From Betaproteobacteria bacterium (GTDB lineage: Bacteria > Pseudomonadota > Gammaproteobacteria > Burkholderiales > Casimicrobiaceae), in the NCBI GenBank assembly GCA_016720425.1, contig JADKKQ010000017.1, positions 1 through 31,638 of the forward strand: a stretch of DNA of 31,638 bases. Direction: 5' to 3'. The position numbers and the translations under genes were made by a program. Positions 1 to 15,325 of the stretch are shown here, piece after piece. How positions within the stretch are numbered: position 1 is the first letter of the stretch; each line of letters starts with the position of its first letter. A model generated the notes under the pieces. It searched no databases and was not told where the DNA came from. It saw only the letters and a program-made list of their open reading frames with translations.

Positions 1-2766
<2,766 letters not shown>

Positions 2767-2798
2767 GAAATCCTCAAGGAGACTTCAAGGAGTAGCGA

Positions 2799-7088
<4,290 letters not shown>

Positions 7089-7114
7089 CCGCGGCGCCGG
7101 AGGATGGCGGCACC

Positions 7115-7142
7115 GGGGGTCGACGGGCAACCGTCGGCCCCC
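7115..7142 (+). terminator. Hairpin terminator after rpoC
   Basis: A 12-bp stem (7115-7126 with 7131-7142, one G-U pair) closes a GCAA tetraloop and is followed by a weak pyrimidine tract ACTTCTT. Its place between the rpoC stop and the str promoter fits the end of the rpoBC transcript. The short, interrupted U-tract means read-through into the str operon is possible. Confidence 0.75.
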
Positions 7143-7206
7143 ACTTCTTGCCCGCCGCCGGCGCCGGTGCCGTCGCGCCCGCCGGATTGCGCGGTGCAGC
7201 ACGGCG

Positions 7207-7235
7207 TTGACATGTTTTCAGCAAGGCCTTAAAAT
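7207..7235 (+). promoter_or_regulatory. Sigma-70 promoter of the str operon
   Basis: A perfect -35 box TTGACA (7207-7212), a 17-bp spacer, and a -10 box TAAAAT (7230-7235), one base off consensus. The predicted start of transcription is near 7242, giving a leader of about 226 nt before rpsL. It is the best promoter match in the window and sits just after the rpoBC terminator, where a strong promoter for rpsL-rpsG-fusA-tuf is expected. Confidence 0.8.
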
Positions 7236-7241
7236 CGACAG

Positions 7242-7467
7242 TCTTTTCGCACCCCGGCCGGCCGATAATCGCCCTCGGGGAGCGGGCGTACCCGGTCGCT
7301 GCTCCCGCGGGAGGGGTCGGTCGTGGCGCAAGAAAGGTGGCCCGAGCCTCCCGCGCGTACCAAGGCGCCAAGGCGGGGCCACTTTGATTTGTCGTACCCG
7401 AAGCGGTTTCGCAAAGCGATGAGCCCTGCGGCCGATAACGCTAGGTCGCACGAAACGGAAAATCAGG
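7242..7467 (+). promoter_or_regulatory. Structured 5' leader of the str operon
   Basis: This stretch has no gene I can support. It holds several strong inverted repeats: CGGG/CCCG around a CGTA loop (7283-7294) inside a GGGAG/CTCCC stem (7278-7282 with 7302-7306); a 9-bp perfect pairing of 7306-7314 with 7347-7355; and AAAG-TGGCCC at 7333-7343 pairing (one bulge) with 7376-7386, followed by a U-rich CTTTGATTTG. The last two pairings interleave, so they are either alternative folds or a pseudoknot. The pattern suggests attenuation or ribosomal-protein autoregulation; that function is inferred, the pairings are directly visible. Confidence 0.5.
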
Positions 7468-7845
7468 ATGCCTACCATCAATCAGCTCGTACGGAAGGGC
7501 CGTGAGCCCGTCGTATCGAAAAGCAAGGTCCCGGCGCTGCAGCAGAGCCCGCAGAAGCGCGGCGTCTGCACCCGCGTCTACACCACGACCCCGAAGAAGC
7601 CGAACTCCGCGCTGCGGAAGGTCGCCAAGGTCCGCCTCACCAACGGCTTCGAGGTGATCAGCTACATCGGCGGCGAAGGCCACAACCTGCAGGAGCACTC
7701 GGTCGTGCTGATCCGCGGCGGTCGCGTCAAGGACCTGCCCGGTGTGCGCTATCACATGGTGCGCGGCAGCCTCGATACCGCAGGCGTCAAGGACCGCAAG
7801 CAGAGCCGGTCCAAGTACGGCGCCAAGAAGCCCAAGACCACCTGA
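7468..7845 (+). CDS. rpsL: 30S ribosomal protein S12
   Basis: S12, 125 residues, sits at the decoding centre of the small subunit and contributes to tRNA selection accuracy. The sequence is canonical, with the TTPKKPNSALRK segment (about residues 39-50) and the GRVKDLPG loop. The lysines at which streptomycin resistance arises (E. coli K42 and K87) are of the sensitive type, and the aspartate normally methylthiolated by RimO is present. The ATG has only a weak Shine-Dalgarno match (CGGAAAA region), so the upstream leader may control initiation. First gene of the str operon. Confidence 0.98.
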   Translation: MPTINQLVRKGREPVVSKSKVPALQQSPQKRGVCTRVYTTTPKKPNSALRKVAKVRLTNGFEVISYIGGEGHNLQEHSVVLIRGGRVKDLPGVRYHMVRGSLDTAGVKDRKQSRSKYGAKKPKTT

Positions 7846-7859
7846 CCCTGTTTTTACCG

Positions 7860-7933
7860 CATTGAATCGACTGGCTCTGCCAGCGATTCAATGGAGAAAC
7901 TTCCGGTCCAAAGTAGGGTTTCACTTTGGACCG
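7860..7933 (+). promoter_or_regulatory. Tandem hairpins in the rpsL-rpsG gap
   Basis: Two strong hairpins fill this 100-base gap. The first pairs 7860-7869 (CATTGAATCG) with 7884-7893 and, after a bulged A, CTGGC with GCCAG around a TCT loop. The second is a perfect 11-bp stem, 7904-7914 (CGGTCCAAAGT) with 7923-7933, with an 8-base loop; it ends three bases before the rpsG Shine-Dalgarno GGAGAAG. Each stem is followed by a copy of ATGGAGAA. In E. coli the S12-S7 intercistronic RNA is the S7 repressor site, so an S7-binding role is plausible here but unproven. Confidence 0.65.
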
Positions 7934-7945
7934 AATGGAGAAGAC

Positions 7946-8416
7946 ATGCCCCGACGCAGAGAGGTACCGAAGCGCGAAATCCTTCCCGATCCGAAGTTCG
8001 GCTCGGGGGACGTCGCCAAGTTCGTCAACGTGCTGATGACCGCCGGCAAGAAGTCCGTGGCCGAGCGCATCCTCTACGGCGCGTTCGAGTCGATCTCCAA
8101 GAAGGGCGGCAAGGATCCGCTGGAGGTCTTCAACCAGGCGCTCGCCAACTCCAAGCCGATGGTCGAGGTCAAGAGCCGCCGCGTCGGCGGCGCCAACTTC
8201 CAGGTGCCGGTCGAGGTCCGCCCGGTGCGGCGGATGGCGCTGGCGATGCGCTGGCTGCGCGAGGCCGCCAGGAAGCGCGGCGAGAAGTCCATGGGGCAGC
8301 GTCTCGCGGCCGAGCTGATCGAGGCCTCGGAGGGCCGCGGCGGAGCGGTCAAGAAGCGCGAGGAAGTGCACCGCATGGCGGAGGCCAACAAGGCCTTCTC
8401 GCATTTCCGGTTCTGA
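7946..8416 (+). CDS. rpsG: 30S ribosomal protein S7
   Basis: S7, 156 residues, nucleates assembly of the 30S head by binding the 3' domain of 16S rRNA. The start MPRRREVPKREILPDP and the end AEANKAFSHFRF are the usual betaproteobacterial termini. The ATG at 7946 has GGAGAAG at 7937-7943 and lies right after two tandem hairpins, so translation may be controlled by S7 itself, as is known in E. coli. An 84-base gap separates it from fusA. Confidence 0.98.
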   Translation: MPRRREVPKREILPDPKFGSGDVAKFVNVLMTAGKKSVAERILYGAFESISKKGGKDPLEVFNQALANSKPMVEVKSRRVGGANFQVPVEVRPVRRMALAMRWLREAARKRGEKSMGQRLAAELIEASEGRGGAVKKREEVHRMAEANKAFSHFRF

Positions 8417-8500
8417 CGCAGGCGAATCCGGAACATCCGACAGGACACCAGGCGCGCGAGGGCGACTCCCTCTCGCCGCCGCAAAAGGCGTTGACGAAAA

Positions 8501-10594
8501 GTGCCCCGATCCACTCCCATCAATCGGTATCGCAACATCGGCATCAGTGCGCACATTGACGCCGGCAAGACCACGACCACCGAGCGCATCCTCTTCTACA
8601 CCGGCGTTTCGCACAAGATCGGCGAGGTGCACGACGGCGCGACCGTCATGGACTGGATGGAGCAGGAGCGCGAGCGGGGCATCACCATCACCTCCGCCGC
8701 GACGACGTGCTTCTGGAAGGGAATGGACAGCACCTTCCCCGAGCACCGGATCAACATCATCGACACCCCGGGCCACGTCGACTTCACCATCGAGGTCGAG
8801 CGCTCGATGCGCGTGCTCGACGGCGCGTGCATGGTCTACTGCGCGGTCGGCGGCGTGCAGCCGCAGTCGGAGACCGTCTGGCGGCAGGCGAACAAGTACA
8901 AGGTCCCGCGGCTCGCGTTCGTCAACAAGATGGACCGCCAGGGCGCCAACTTCTTCAAGGTCTACGAGCAGATGAAGTCGCGGCTCAAGGCCAACGCCGT
9001 GCCCATCCAGGTGCCCATCGGCGCCGAGGAGAAGTTCGAAGGCGTGGTCGATCTCGTCCGCATGAAGGCGATCTACTGGGACGATTCGACGCAGGGCATG
9101 AAGTACGAGACGCGCGACATCCCGGCCGACCTCGTCGAGACCGCCAGGGAGTGGCGCGAGAAGATGGTCGAGAGCGCCGCCGAGGCCAACGAAGAGCTGA
9201 TGAACAAGTACCTCGAGGGCGGCGAGCTCACGATGGAAGAGGTGAAGGCCGGCCTGCGCCAGCGCACGATCGCCAGCGAGATCGTGCCGATGCTCTGCGG
9301 CTCGGCGTTCAAGAACAAGGGCGTGCAGGCGATGCTCGACGCCGTCATCGAGTACATGCCCGCGCCGACCGACATTCCGCCGGTGACCGGCGAGCTCGAG
9401 AACGGCAAGCAGGGCGTGCGGCGGGCAGCCGACGACGAGGCCTTCGCCGGCCTCGCGTTCAAGATCATGACCGACCCCTACGTCGGCCAGCTGATCTTCT
9501 TCCGCGTGTACTCGGGCGTCATCAACTCCGGCGACACCATCTACAACCCGATCAAGGGCCGCAAGGAGCGCATCGGCCGCATCCTGCAGATGCACGCCAA
9601 CCAGCGCGAGGAAATCAAGGAAGTCCGCGCCGGCGACATCGCCGCGGCGGTCGGGCTCAAGGAAGCGACCACCGGCGACACGCTGTGCGCCCCGGATCAC
9701 GTGATCACGCTCGAGAAGATGATCTTCCCCGAGCCGGTGATCCACGTCGCCGTCGAGCCCAAGACCAAGGCCGACCAGGAGAAGATGGGCATCGCGCTGA
9801 ACCGCCTCGCCCAGGAAGACCCGTCGTTCCGCGTGCGCACCGACGAGGAGTCGGGGCAGACGATCATCTCCGGGATGGGCGAGCTCCACCTCGAGATCCT
9901 GGTCGACCGGATGAAGCGCGAGTTCGGCGTCGAGGCCAACGTCGGCGCGCCCCAGGTCGCGTACCGCGAGGCGATCCGCAAGCCGATCCAGGTCGAAGGC
10001 AAGTTCATCAAGCAGTCCGGCGGTCGCGGCCAGTACGGCCACGTCTGGATCAAGATGGAGCCGAACGAGCAGGGCAAGGGCTTCGAGTTCGTCGACGCGA
10101 TCAAGGGCGGCACGGTGCCGCGCGAATACATCCCCGCGGTGGAGAAGGGGCTGCGCGAGACGCTGCCGAACGGCGTGCTCGCCGGATACCCGGTCGTCGA
10201 CGTCAAGGTCACCCTGTTCGACGGCAGCTATCACGACGTCGACTCCAACGAGAACGCGTTCAAGATGGCGGCGTCGATGGCGTTCAAGGACGGCATGCGG
10301 CAGGCAAGCCCGGTGCTGCTGGAGCCCATGATGGCGGTCGAGGTCGAGACGCCCGAGGACTTCATGGGCAACGTGATGGGCGACCTGTCGTCCCGCCGCG
10401 GCATCGTCCAGGGGATGGAGGACAACCCCACCGGCAAGGTGATCAAGTCCGAGGTCCCCCTGGCGGAGATGTTCGGCTACTCGACGACGCTGCGCTCGCT
10501 GTCGCAGGGTCGCGCGACGTACTCGATGGAATTCAAGCACTACACCGAGGCGCCGAAGAACGTCGCCGAGGCGGTGATCAACAAGAAGGGCTGA
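8501..10594 (+). CDS. fusA: Translation elongation factor G
   Basis: EF-G, 697 residues, the GTPase that moves tRNA and mRNA through the ribosome after peptide transfer and helps in ribosome recycling. The P-loop AHIDAGKT is at residues 17-24, DTPGH at 88-92, and NKMD at 142-145; the rest matches the five-domain family length. The start is the GTG at 8501 (MPRSTPINRYRNIGIS), chosen because the family begins with this segment and no ATG precedes it in frame. The Shine-Dalgarno match is weak (AAGG at 8485-8488), which is odd for such a highly expressed gene. tuf follows after 108 bases. Confidence 0.98.
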   Translation: MPRSTPINRYRNIGISAHIDAGKTTTTERILFYTGVSHKIGEVHDGATVMDWMEQERERGITITSAATTCFWKGMDSTFPEHRINIIDTPGHVDFTIEVERSMRVLDGACMVYCAVGGVQPQSETVWRQANKYKVPRLAFVNKMDRQGANFFKVYEQMKSRLKANAVPIQVPIGAEEKFEGVVDLVRMKAIYWDDSTQGMKYETRDIPADLVETAREWREKMVESAAEANEELMNKYLEGGELTMEEVKAGLRQRTIASEIVPMLCGSAFKNKGVQAMLDAVIEYMPAPTDIPPVTGELENGKQGVRRAADDEAFAGLAFKIMTDPYVGQLIFFRVYSGVINSGDTIYNPIKGRKERIGRILQMHANQREEIKEVRAGDIAAAVGLKEATTGDTLCAPDHVITLEKMIFPEPVIHVAVEPKTKADQEKMGIALNRLAQEDPSFRVRTDEESGQTIISGMGELHLEILVDRMKREFGVEANVGAPQVAYREAIRKPIQVEGKFIKQSGGRGQYGHVWIKMEPNEQGKGFEFVDAIKGGTVPREYIPAVEKGLRETLPNGVLAGYPVVDVKVTLFDGSYHDVDSNENAFKMAASMAFKDGMRQASPVLLEPMMAVEVETPEDFMGNVMGDLSSRRGIVQGMEDNPTGKVIKSEVPLAEMFGYSTTLRSLSQGRATYSMEFKHYTEAPKNVAEAVINKKG

Positions 10595-10702
10595 GCGCGC
10601 CGGGGTACATCCCTGCTGCCGTGCGCAATGGTTACCACGAAGCGCGGGCCCCGGGCCCGTCGGCTCGCGGAATGAACGTCAACGACAGAGCTGGAGATAG
10701 CG

Positions 10703-11894
<1,192 letters not shown>

Positions 11895-11944
11895 CAGGTC
11901 GGCGTACAGGGACAGGTATCGGAAATTTCAGCCAAGGGTACGAA

Positions 11945-11973
11945 AAACCGGGCGCGCGCGCCGACGGTTTCTC
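11945..11973 (+). terminator. Possible terminator or leader hairpin between tuf and rpsJ
   Basis: AAACCG (11945-11950) pairs with CGGTTT (11965-11970), enclosing a very GC-rich inner stem made from GGCGC and GCGCC (11951-11962), and is followed by TTTCTCT. The shape resembles an intrinsic terminator at the str/S10 boundary, but the U-tract is short. It could equally be part of an S10 leader (L4 controls that leader in E. coli). I see no convincing sigma-70 promoter between here and rpsJ. Confidence 0.4.
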
Positions 11974-12059
11974 TGGTCCCCGACCTCTGTTCCCTGTTCC
12001 CTGAAACGGACAACGCAACACCGAGTGCGCGAGCGCACGGTGGAGCCAAAGGTGAGACG

Positions 12060-12371
12060 ATGCAAAACCAGAGAATCCGCATCCGCTTGAAGGCGTTCGA
12101 CTACAAGCTGATCGACCAGTCGGCGCAGGAGATCGTCGAGACGGCCAAGCGCTCGGGCGCGGTCGTCCGCGGCCCGGTGCCGCTGCCGACCAAGATCGAG
12201 CGCTACAACGTGCTGCGCTCGCCGCACGTCAACAAGACGTCGCGCGACCAGTTCGAGATCCGCACGCACCTGCGGCTGATGGACATCATCGACCCGACGG
12301 ACAAGACCGTCGACCAGCTGATGAAGCTCGACCTGCCGGCGGGTGTCGACGTCGAGATCAAGCTGCAGTAG
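12060..12371 (+). CDS. rpsJ: 30S ribosomal protein S10
   Basis: S10, 103 residues, part of the 30S head; the same protein (NusE) joins the NusB antitermination complex. The sequence MQNQRIRIRLKAFDYKLID and the loop SPHVNKTSRDQFEIRTH are canonical. The ATG at 12060 has AAGGTGAG upstream. It is the first S10-operon gene and is preceded by 165 bases with a GC-rich hairpin; the next gene, rplC, is unusually distant (138 bases). Confidence 0.98.
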   Translation: MQNQRIRIRLKAFDYKLIDQSAQEIVETAKRSGAVVRGPVPLPTKIERYNVLRSPHVNKTSRDQFEIRTHLRLMDIIDPTDKTVDQLMKLDLPAGVDVEIKLQ

Positions 12372-12381
12372 CGGCAGGGAT

Positions 12382-12413
12382 CAGGTAACAGGTAACAGGT
12401 AACAGGTAACAGG
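12382..12413 (+). repeat. Tandem 7-bp repeat CAGGTAA, about 4.6 copies
   Basis: Four perfect units of CAGGTAA start at 12382, 12389, 12396 and 12403, followed by a partial CAGG. The array begins 11 bases after the rpsJ stop in the rpsJ-rplC gap. Such short arrays arise by slippage and may vary in copy number. No function is evident. Confidence 0.9.
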
Positions 12414-12438
12414 CATCAGACAGTTGCAGCAGACAATG

Positions 12439-12492
12439 CCCGGCCATGGCCGGGGACCCAAGGATCGCCGCCGGTCAATCGAAATCGGCGGC
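12439..12492 (+). promoter_or_regulatory. Palindrome and hairpin upstream of rplC
   Basis: A 16-bp perfect palindrome CCCGGCCATGGCCGGG (12439-12454) is followed by a 7-bp stem GCCGCCG/CGGCGGC (12467-12473 with 12486-12492). The second stem ends five bases before the rplC Shine-Dalgarno AAAGG. The arrangement could modulate rplC translation or stabilise a processed transcript; this is inference from position only. Confidence 0.4.
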
Positions 12493-12509
12493 TTGAAAGG
12501 AACACGAAA

Positions 12510-13166
12510 ATGAGCCTAGGACTCGTTGGGCGGAAGGTGGGCATGACCCGCATCTTCGCCGAGGACGGCCGTGCCGTTCCGGTGACGGTGCTGGACGTCG
12601 CCAACAACCGCGTCACGCAGATCAAGACTCCCGAGACCGACGGCTATTCCGCCGTCCAGGTCACCTTCGGGAAGCGGCGCGCCTCGCGCGTGCTGAAGCC
12701 GCAGGCCGGCCACCTCGCGAAGGCGGGCGTCGAAGCCGGCGAACTGCTGCGCGAGTTTCCGGTGTCGCCGGAAGCACTCGCGAGCCTCAAGGTGGGCGAG
12801 ACCGTCAGTGTCGAGACCTTCAAGGTCGGCGAGCTGGTCGACGTCACCGGCACGACCAAGGGCCGCGGCTTCTCGGGCGTCATCCGGCGCCACAACTTCC
12901 GCTCCAACCGCGCCTCGCACGGCAACTCGCGCTCGCACAACACGCCGGGCTCGATCGGCATGGCGCAGGACCCGGGCCGCGTGTTTCCCGGCAAGCGCAT
13001 GGCGGGGCAGTACGGCAACGTCACCCGCACCGTGCAGACGCTGACCGTGGTCCGCGTCGACGCCGAACGCGGGCTGCTGCTGGTCAAGGGCTCGGTGCCC
13101 GGCGCCGATGGCGGCCACATCATCGTGCGGCCGGCGGCGAAGGCCCCGGCGAAGAAGGGGGCCTGA
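12510..13166 (+). CDS. rplC: 50S ribosomal protein L3
   Basis: L3, 218 residues, an early-assembling protein whose long loop approaches the peptidyl transferase centre. The loop SHGNSRSHNTPGSIGMAQDPGR is present, including the glutamine equivalent to the one methylated by PrmB in E. coli. The start MSLGLVGRKVGMTRIF follows AAAGG at 12496-12500. rplD starts two bases after its stop, so the two are probably translationally coupled. The C-terminus ends in a basic Ala/Lys tail. Confidence 0.98.
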   Translation: MSLGLVGRKVGMTRIFAEDGRAVPVTVLDVANNRVTQIKTPETDGYSAVQVTFGKRRASRVLKPQAGHLAKAGVEAGELLREFPVSPEALASLKVGETVSVETFKVGELVDVTGTTKGRGFSGVIRRHNFRSNRASHGNSRSHNTPGSIGMAQDPGRVFPGKRMAGQYGNVTRTVQTLTVVRVDAERGLLLVKGSVPGADGGHIIVRPAAKAPAKKGA

Positions 13167-13168
13167 CG

Positions 13169-13792
13169 ATGGAACTCAGACTCATCGACGACCAGGGCCA
13201 GGCGTCGGCGACGCTCGCCGCCTCGGACGCCCTGTTCGGCCGCGACTACAACGAAGCGCTGGTGCACCAGCTCGTCACCGCCTACCAGGCGAACGCGCGC
13301 AGCGGCAACCGCGCCCAGAAGGGCCGCGCCGACATCAACAAGTCGCACAAGAAGCCGTGGGCCCAGAAGGGCACCGGGCGCGCCCGTGCCGGCCAGGCCA
13401 ACAGCCCCCTGTGGCGGGGCGGCGGCCGCATCTTCCCGAATTCGCCGGATGAGAATTTCTCGCAGAAGGTGAACCGCAAGATGTACCGCGCGGGGATCGC
13501 GGCGATCCTGTCCCAGCTCGTCCGCGACGGCCGGCTGTCGGTCATCGAGGGCCTCGCGATCGAGGCGCCGAAGACCCGGCTGTTCGCCCAGAAGATCAAG
13601 GCGCTGGGCCTCACCGGCACCGTGCTGCTGGTCACCGACAACCTCGACGACAACGTCTTCCTTTCGTCGCGCAACCTGCCGAACGTGCTGGTGCTGGAGA
13701 CCCGCGAAGTCGATCCGGTGAGCCTCGTCCGCTTCCAGAACGTGCTGCTGACCAAGGGTGCCGTGGCGCAATTCGAGGAGATCCTGGGATGA
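13169..13792 (+). CDS. rplD: 50S ribosomal protein L4
   Basis: L4, 207 residues, binds 23S rRNA domain I and lines the exit tunnel; in E. coli it also represses the S10 operon. The extended tunnel loop with KPWAQKGTGRARAGQANSPLWRGGG (split here by position, about residues 60-87) is canonical. The start is the ATG at 13169. Its TGA overlaps the rplW ATG (ATGA at 13789-13792), a sign of coupled translation. Confidence 0.98.
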   Translation: MELRLIDDQGQASATLAASDALFGRDYNEALVHQLVTAYQANARSGNRAQKGRADINKSHKKPWAQKGTGRARAGQANSPLWRGGGRIFPNSPDENFSQKVNRKMYRAGIAAILSQLVRDGRLSVIEGLAIEAPKTRLFAQKIKALGLTGTVLLVTDNLDDNVFLSSRNLPNVLVLETREVDPVSLVRFQNVLLTKGAVAQFEEILG

Positions 13793-14103
13793 CCACCACC
13801 AATCAATTCAACTCCGAGCGCCTGGCGCTGGTGCTGCTCGCACCGGTGGTGTCCGAAAAGGGCACGCACATCGCCGAGAAGCACGAGCAGGTGATCTTCA
13901 AGGTGCTGCAGGACGCGACCAAGCCCGAAGTCAAGGCGGCGGTCGAGGCGATGTTCAAGGTCCAGGTCGAGAGCGTCCAGATCGCCAACGTCGGCGGCAA
14001 GGTGAAGCGCTTCGGCAAGTTCACCGGGCGCCGCCGGAACTGGAAGAAGGCCTACGTCTGCCTGAAGCCGGGCCAGGAAATCAACTTCGCGGCGGAGGGT
14101 TGA
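13789..14103 (+). CDS. rplW: 50S ribosomal protein L23
   Basis: L23, 104 residues, sits at the tunnel exit and is the docking site for trigger factor and SRP. The motifs LVLLAPVVSEKGTHIAEK and GRRRNWKKAYVCLKPG are typical. The start overlaps the rplD stop by four bases. Directly after the stop comes a dispersed repeat that separates it from rplB. Confidence 0.98.
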   Translation: MTTTNQFNSERLALVLLAPVVSEKGTHIAEKHEQVIFKVLQDATKPEVKAAVEAMFKVQVESVQIANVGGKVKRFGKFTGRRRNWKKAYVCLKPGQEINFAAEG

Positions 14104-14180
14104 ATGGCCCCACGCTCACTTCGTTCGCTGCCCCCAAGGGGGCTCGGGTCTCCCTCGGGGCGGCCCATCGGGAGACCTGA
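14104..14180 (+). repeat. Dispersed G/C-box repeat, copy 1
   Basis: This element fills the whole rplW-rplB gap and closely matches a second copy at 20548-20628. Shared blocks are GCTCACTTC-TTCGC, a CCCCC..AGGGGG mini-hairpin, GGGGCGGCCC and a closing CCTGA. Both copies begin immediately after a TGA stop codon with ATG. It resembles a palindromic intergenic element I recall from many Burkholderiales genomes. The copy also supplies the GGGAG Shine-Dalgarno (14170-14174) used by rplB. Confidence 0.8.
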
Positions 14181-14181
14181 A

Positions 14182-15006
14182 ATGCCCCTGCAAAAAGTCA
14201 AACCCACGTCCGCCGGTCGCCGTGCGCTGGTCAAGGTCGTCCACCCGCACCTGCACAAGGGGCGTCCGGTCGACGCGCTCACCGAGAGCCAGAAGCGCGG
14301 CTCCGGGCGCAACAACAACGGCCACATCACGACCCGGCACAAGGGCGGCGGGCACAAGCAGCAGTACCGCATCGTCGATTTCCGTCGCAACAAGGACGGC
14401 ATCGTCGCCAAGGTCGAGCGGCTCGAATACGACCCCAACCGCAGCGCGCACCTGGCGCTGCTGCTCTACGCCGACGGCGAGCGCCGCTACATCATCGCGC
14501 CCCGGGGCGTGAGCGTCGGCACCCAGCTTGTTTCGGGCGCCGAGGCGCCGATCAAGCCGGGCAACTGCCTGCCGCTGCGCAACATCCCGGTGGGCACGAC
14601 GATCCACTGCATCGAGATGAGCGCCGGCAAGGGCGCGCAGATCGCACGCTCGGCGGGCACCGCGGCGCAGCTCCTGGCGCGCGAGGGCAGCTATGCCCAG
14701 CTGCGCCTGCGCTCCGGCGAGATCCGCCGCGTGCACGTCGACTGCCGAGGCACGATCGGCGAGGTCGGCAACGAGGAGCACAACCTGCGTTCGATCGGCA
14801 AGGCCGGTGCCAATCGCTGGCGCGGCATCCGACCGACGGTGCGCGGCATCTGCATGAACCCGGTCGACCATCCGCACGGCGGCCGCTCGAACGGCGGCGG
14901 CCACCCGGTCTCGCCCTGGGGCACGCCGACCAAGGGCTACAAGACGCGCAGCAACAAGCGCACCGATTCGATGATCGTGCGCCGGCGGCACGCGACCAAA
15001 GGGTAA
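14182..15006 (+). CDS. rplB: 50S ribosomal protein L2
   Basis: L2, 274 residues, one of the most conserved ribosomal proteins, needed for subunit joining and peptidyl transferase activity. The C-terminal segment MNPVDHPHGGRSNGGGHP contains the conserved histidine region (E. coli H229). The start is the ATG at 14182 (MPLQKVKPTSAGRR), with GGGAG at 14170-14174. An in-frame ATG at 14104 would add 26 residues encoded by the repeat element; this is rejected because the family starts at MPLQKV. The ORF carries no other oddity. Confidence 0.98.
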   Translation: MPLQKVKPTSAGRRALVKVVHPHLHKGRPVDALTESQKRGSGRNNNGHITTRHKGGGHKQQYRIVDFRRNKDGIVAKVERLEYDPNRSAHLALLLYADGERRYIIAPRGVSVGTQLVSGAEAPIKPGNCLPLRNIPVGTTIHCIEMSAGKGAQIARSAGTAAQLLAREGSYAQLRLRSGEIRRVHVDCRGTIGEVGNEEHNLRSIGKAGANRWRGIRPTVRGICMNPVDHPHGGRSNGGGHPVSPWGTPTKGYKTRSNKRTDSMIVRRRHATKG

Positions 15007-15023
15007 CTGAGGGGTAACCGGAA

Positions 15024-15314
15024 ATGGCACGTTCGCTCAAGAAGGGTCCGTTCGTCGACGACCACCTCGTAAGCAAGGTGGACGCGGCGCGCGCGACCAA
15101 GGACAAGAAGCCGATCAAGACCTGGTCGCGGCGCTCGACGATCACCCCGGACTTCGTCGGGCTGACGATCGCCGTGCACAACGGCAAGGCGCACATCCCC
15201 GTGTACGTGTCCGAGAACATGGTCGGCCACAAGCTCGGCGAGTTTGCGCTGACCCGCACCTTCAAGGGCCACTCGGCCGACAAGAAGGTCGCGGCGCCGG
15301 CGAAGAAGAAGTGA
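15024..15314 (+). CDS. rpsS: 30S ribosomal protein S19
   Basis: S19, 96 residues, in the 30S head with S13, near the subunit bridge. The start MARSLKKGPFVDDHL and the block SENMVGHKLGEFALTRTF are canonical; the tail ADKKVAAPAKKK is basic. GAGGGG precedes the ATG. The gene lies 17 bases after rplB. Confidence 0.98.
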   Translation: MARSLKKGPFVDDHLVSKVDAARATKDKKPIKTWSRRSTITPDFVGLTIAVHNGKAHIPVYVSENMVGHKLGEFALTRTFKGHSADKKVAAPAKKK

Positions 15315-15325
15315 GGGGAAACGCG

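Noticed and set aside
7089..7467. tRNA or small gene between rpoC and rpsL
   Set aside because: No cloverleaf and no open frame with a plausible start and family; the region reads as terminator, promoter and leader.
7787..10540. Long minus-strand open frame opposite rpsG and fusA
   Set aside because: Composition artefact of the sense genes; no recognisable domain and no ribosome binding site.
12382..12413. CRISPR-like array
   Set aside because: The units are 7 bp and directly adjoining, with no spacers.
14104..14181. Upstream ATG start for rplB
   Set aside because: It would add residues coded by the dispersed repeat; L2 proteins start at MPLQKV, where a good Shine-Dalgarno is present.
15311..15325. 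GTG start for rplV at 15311
   Set aside because: It lies on the Shine-Dalgarno sequence that serves the ATG at 15326.
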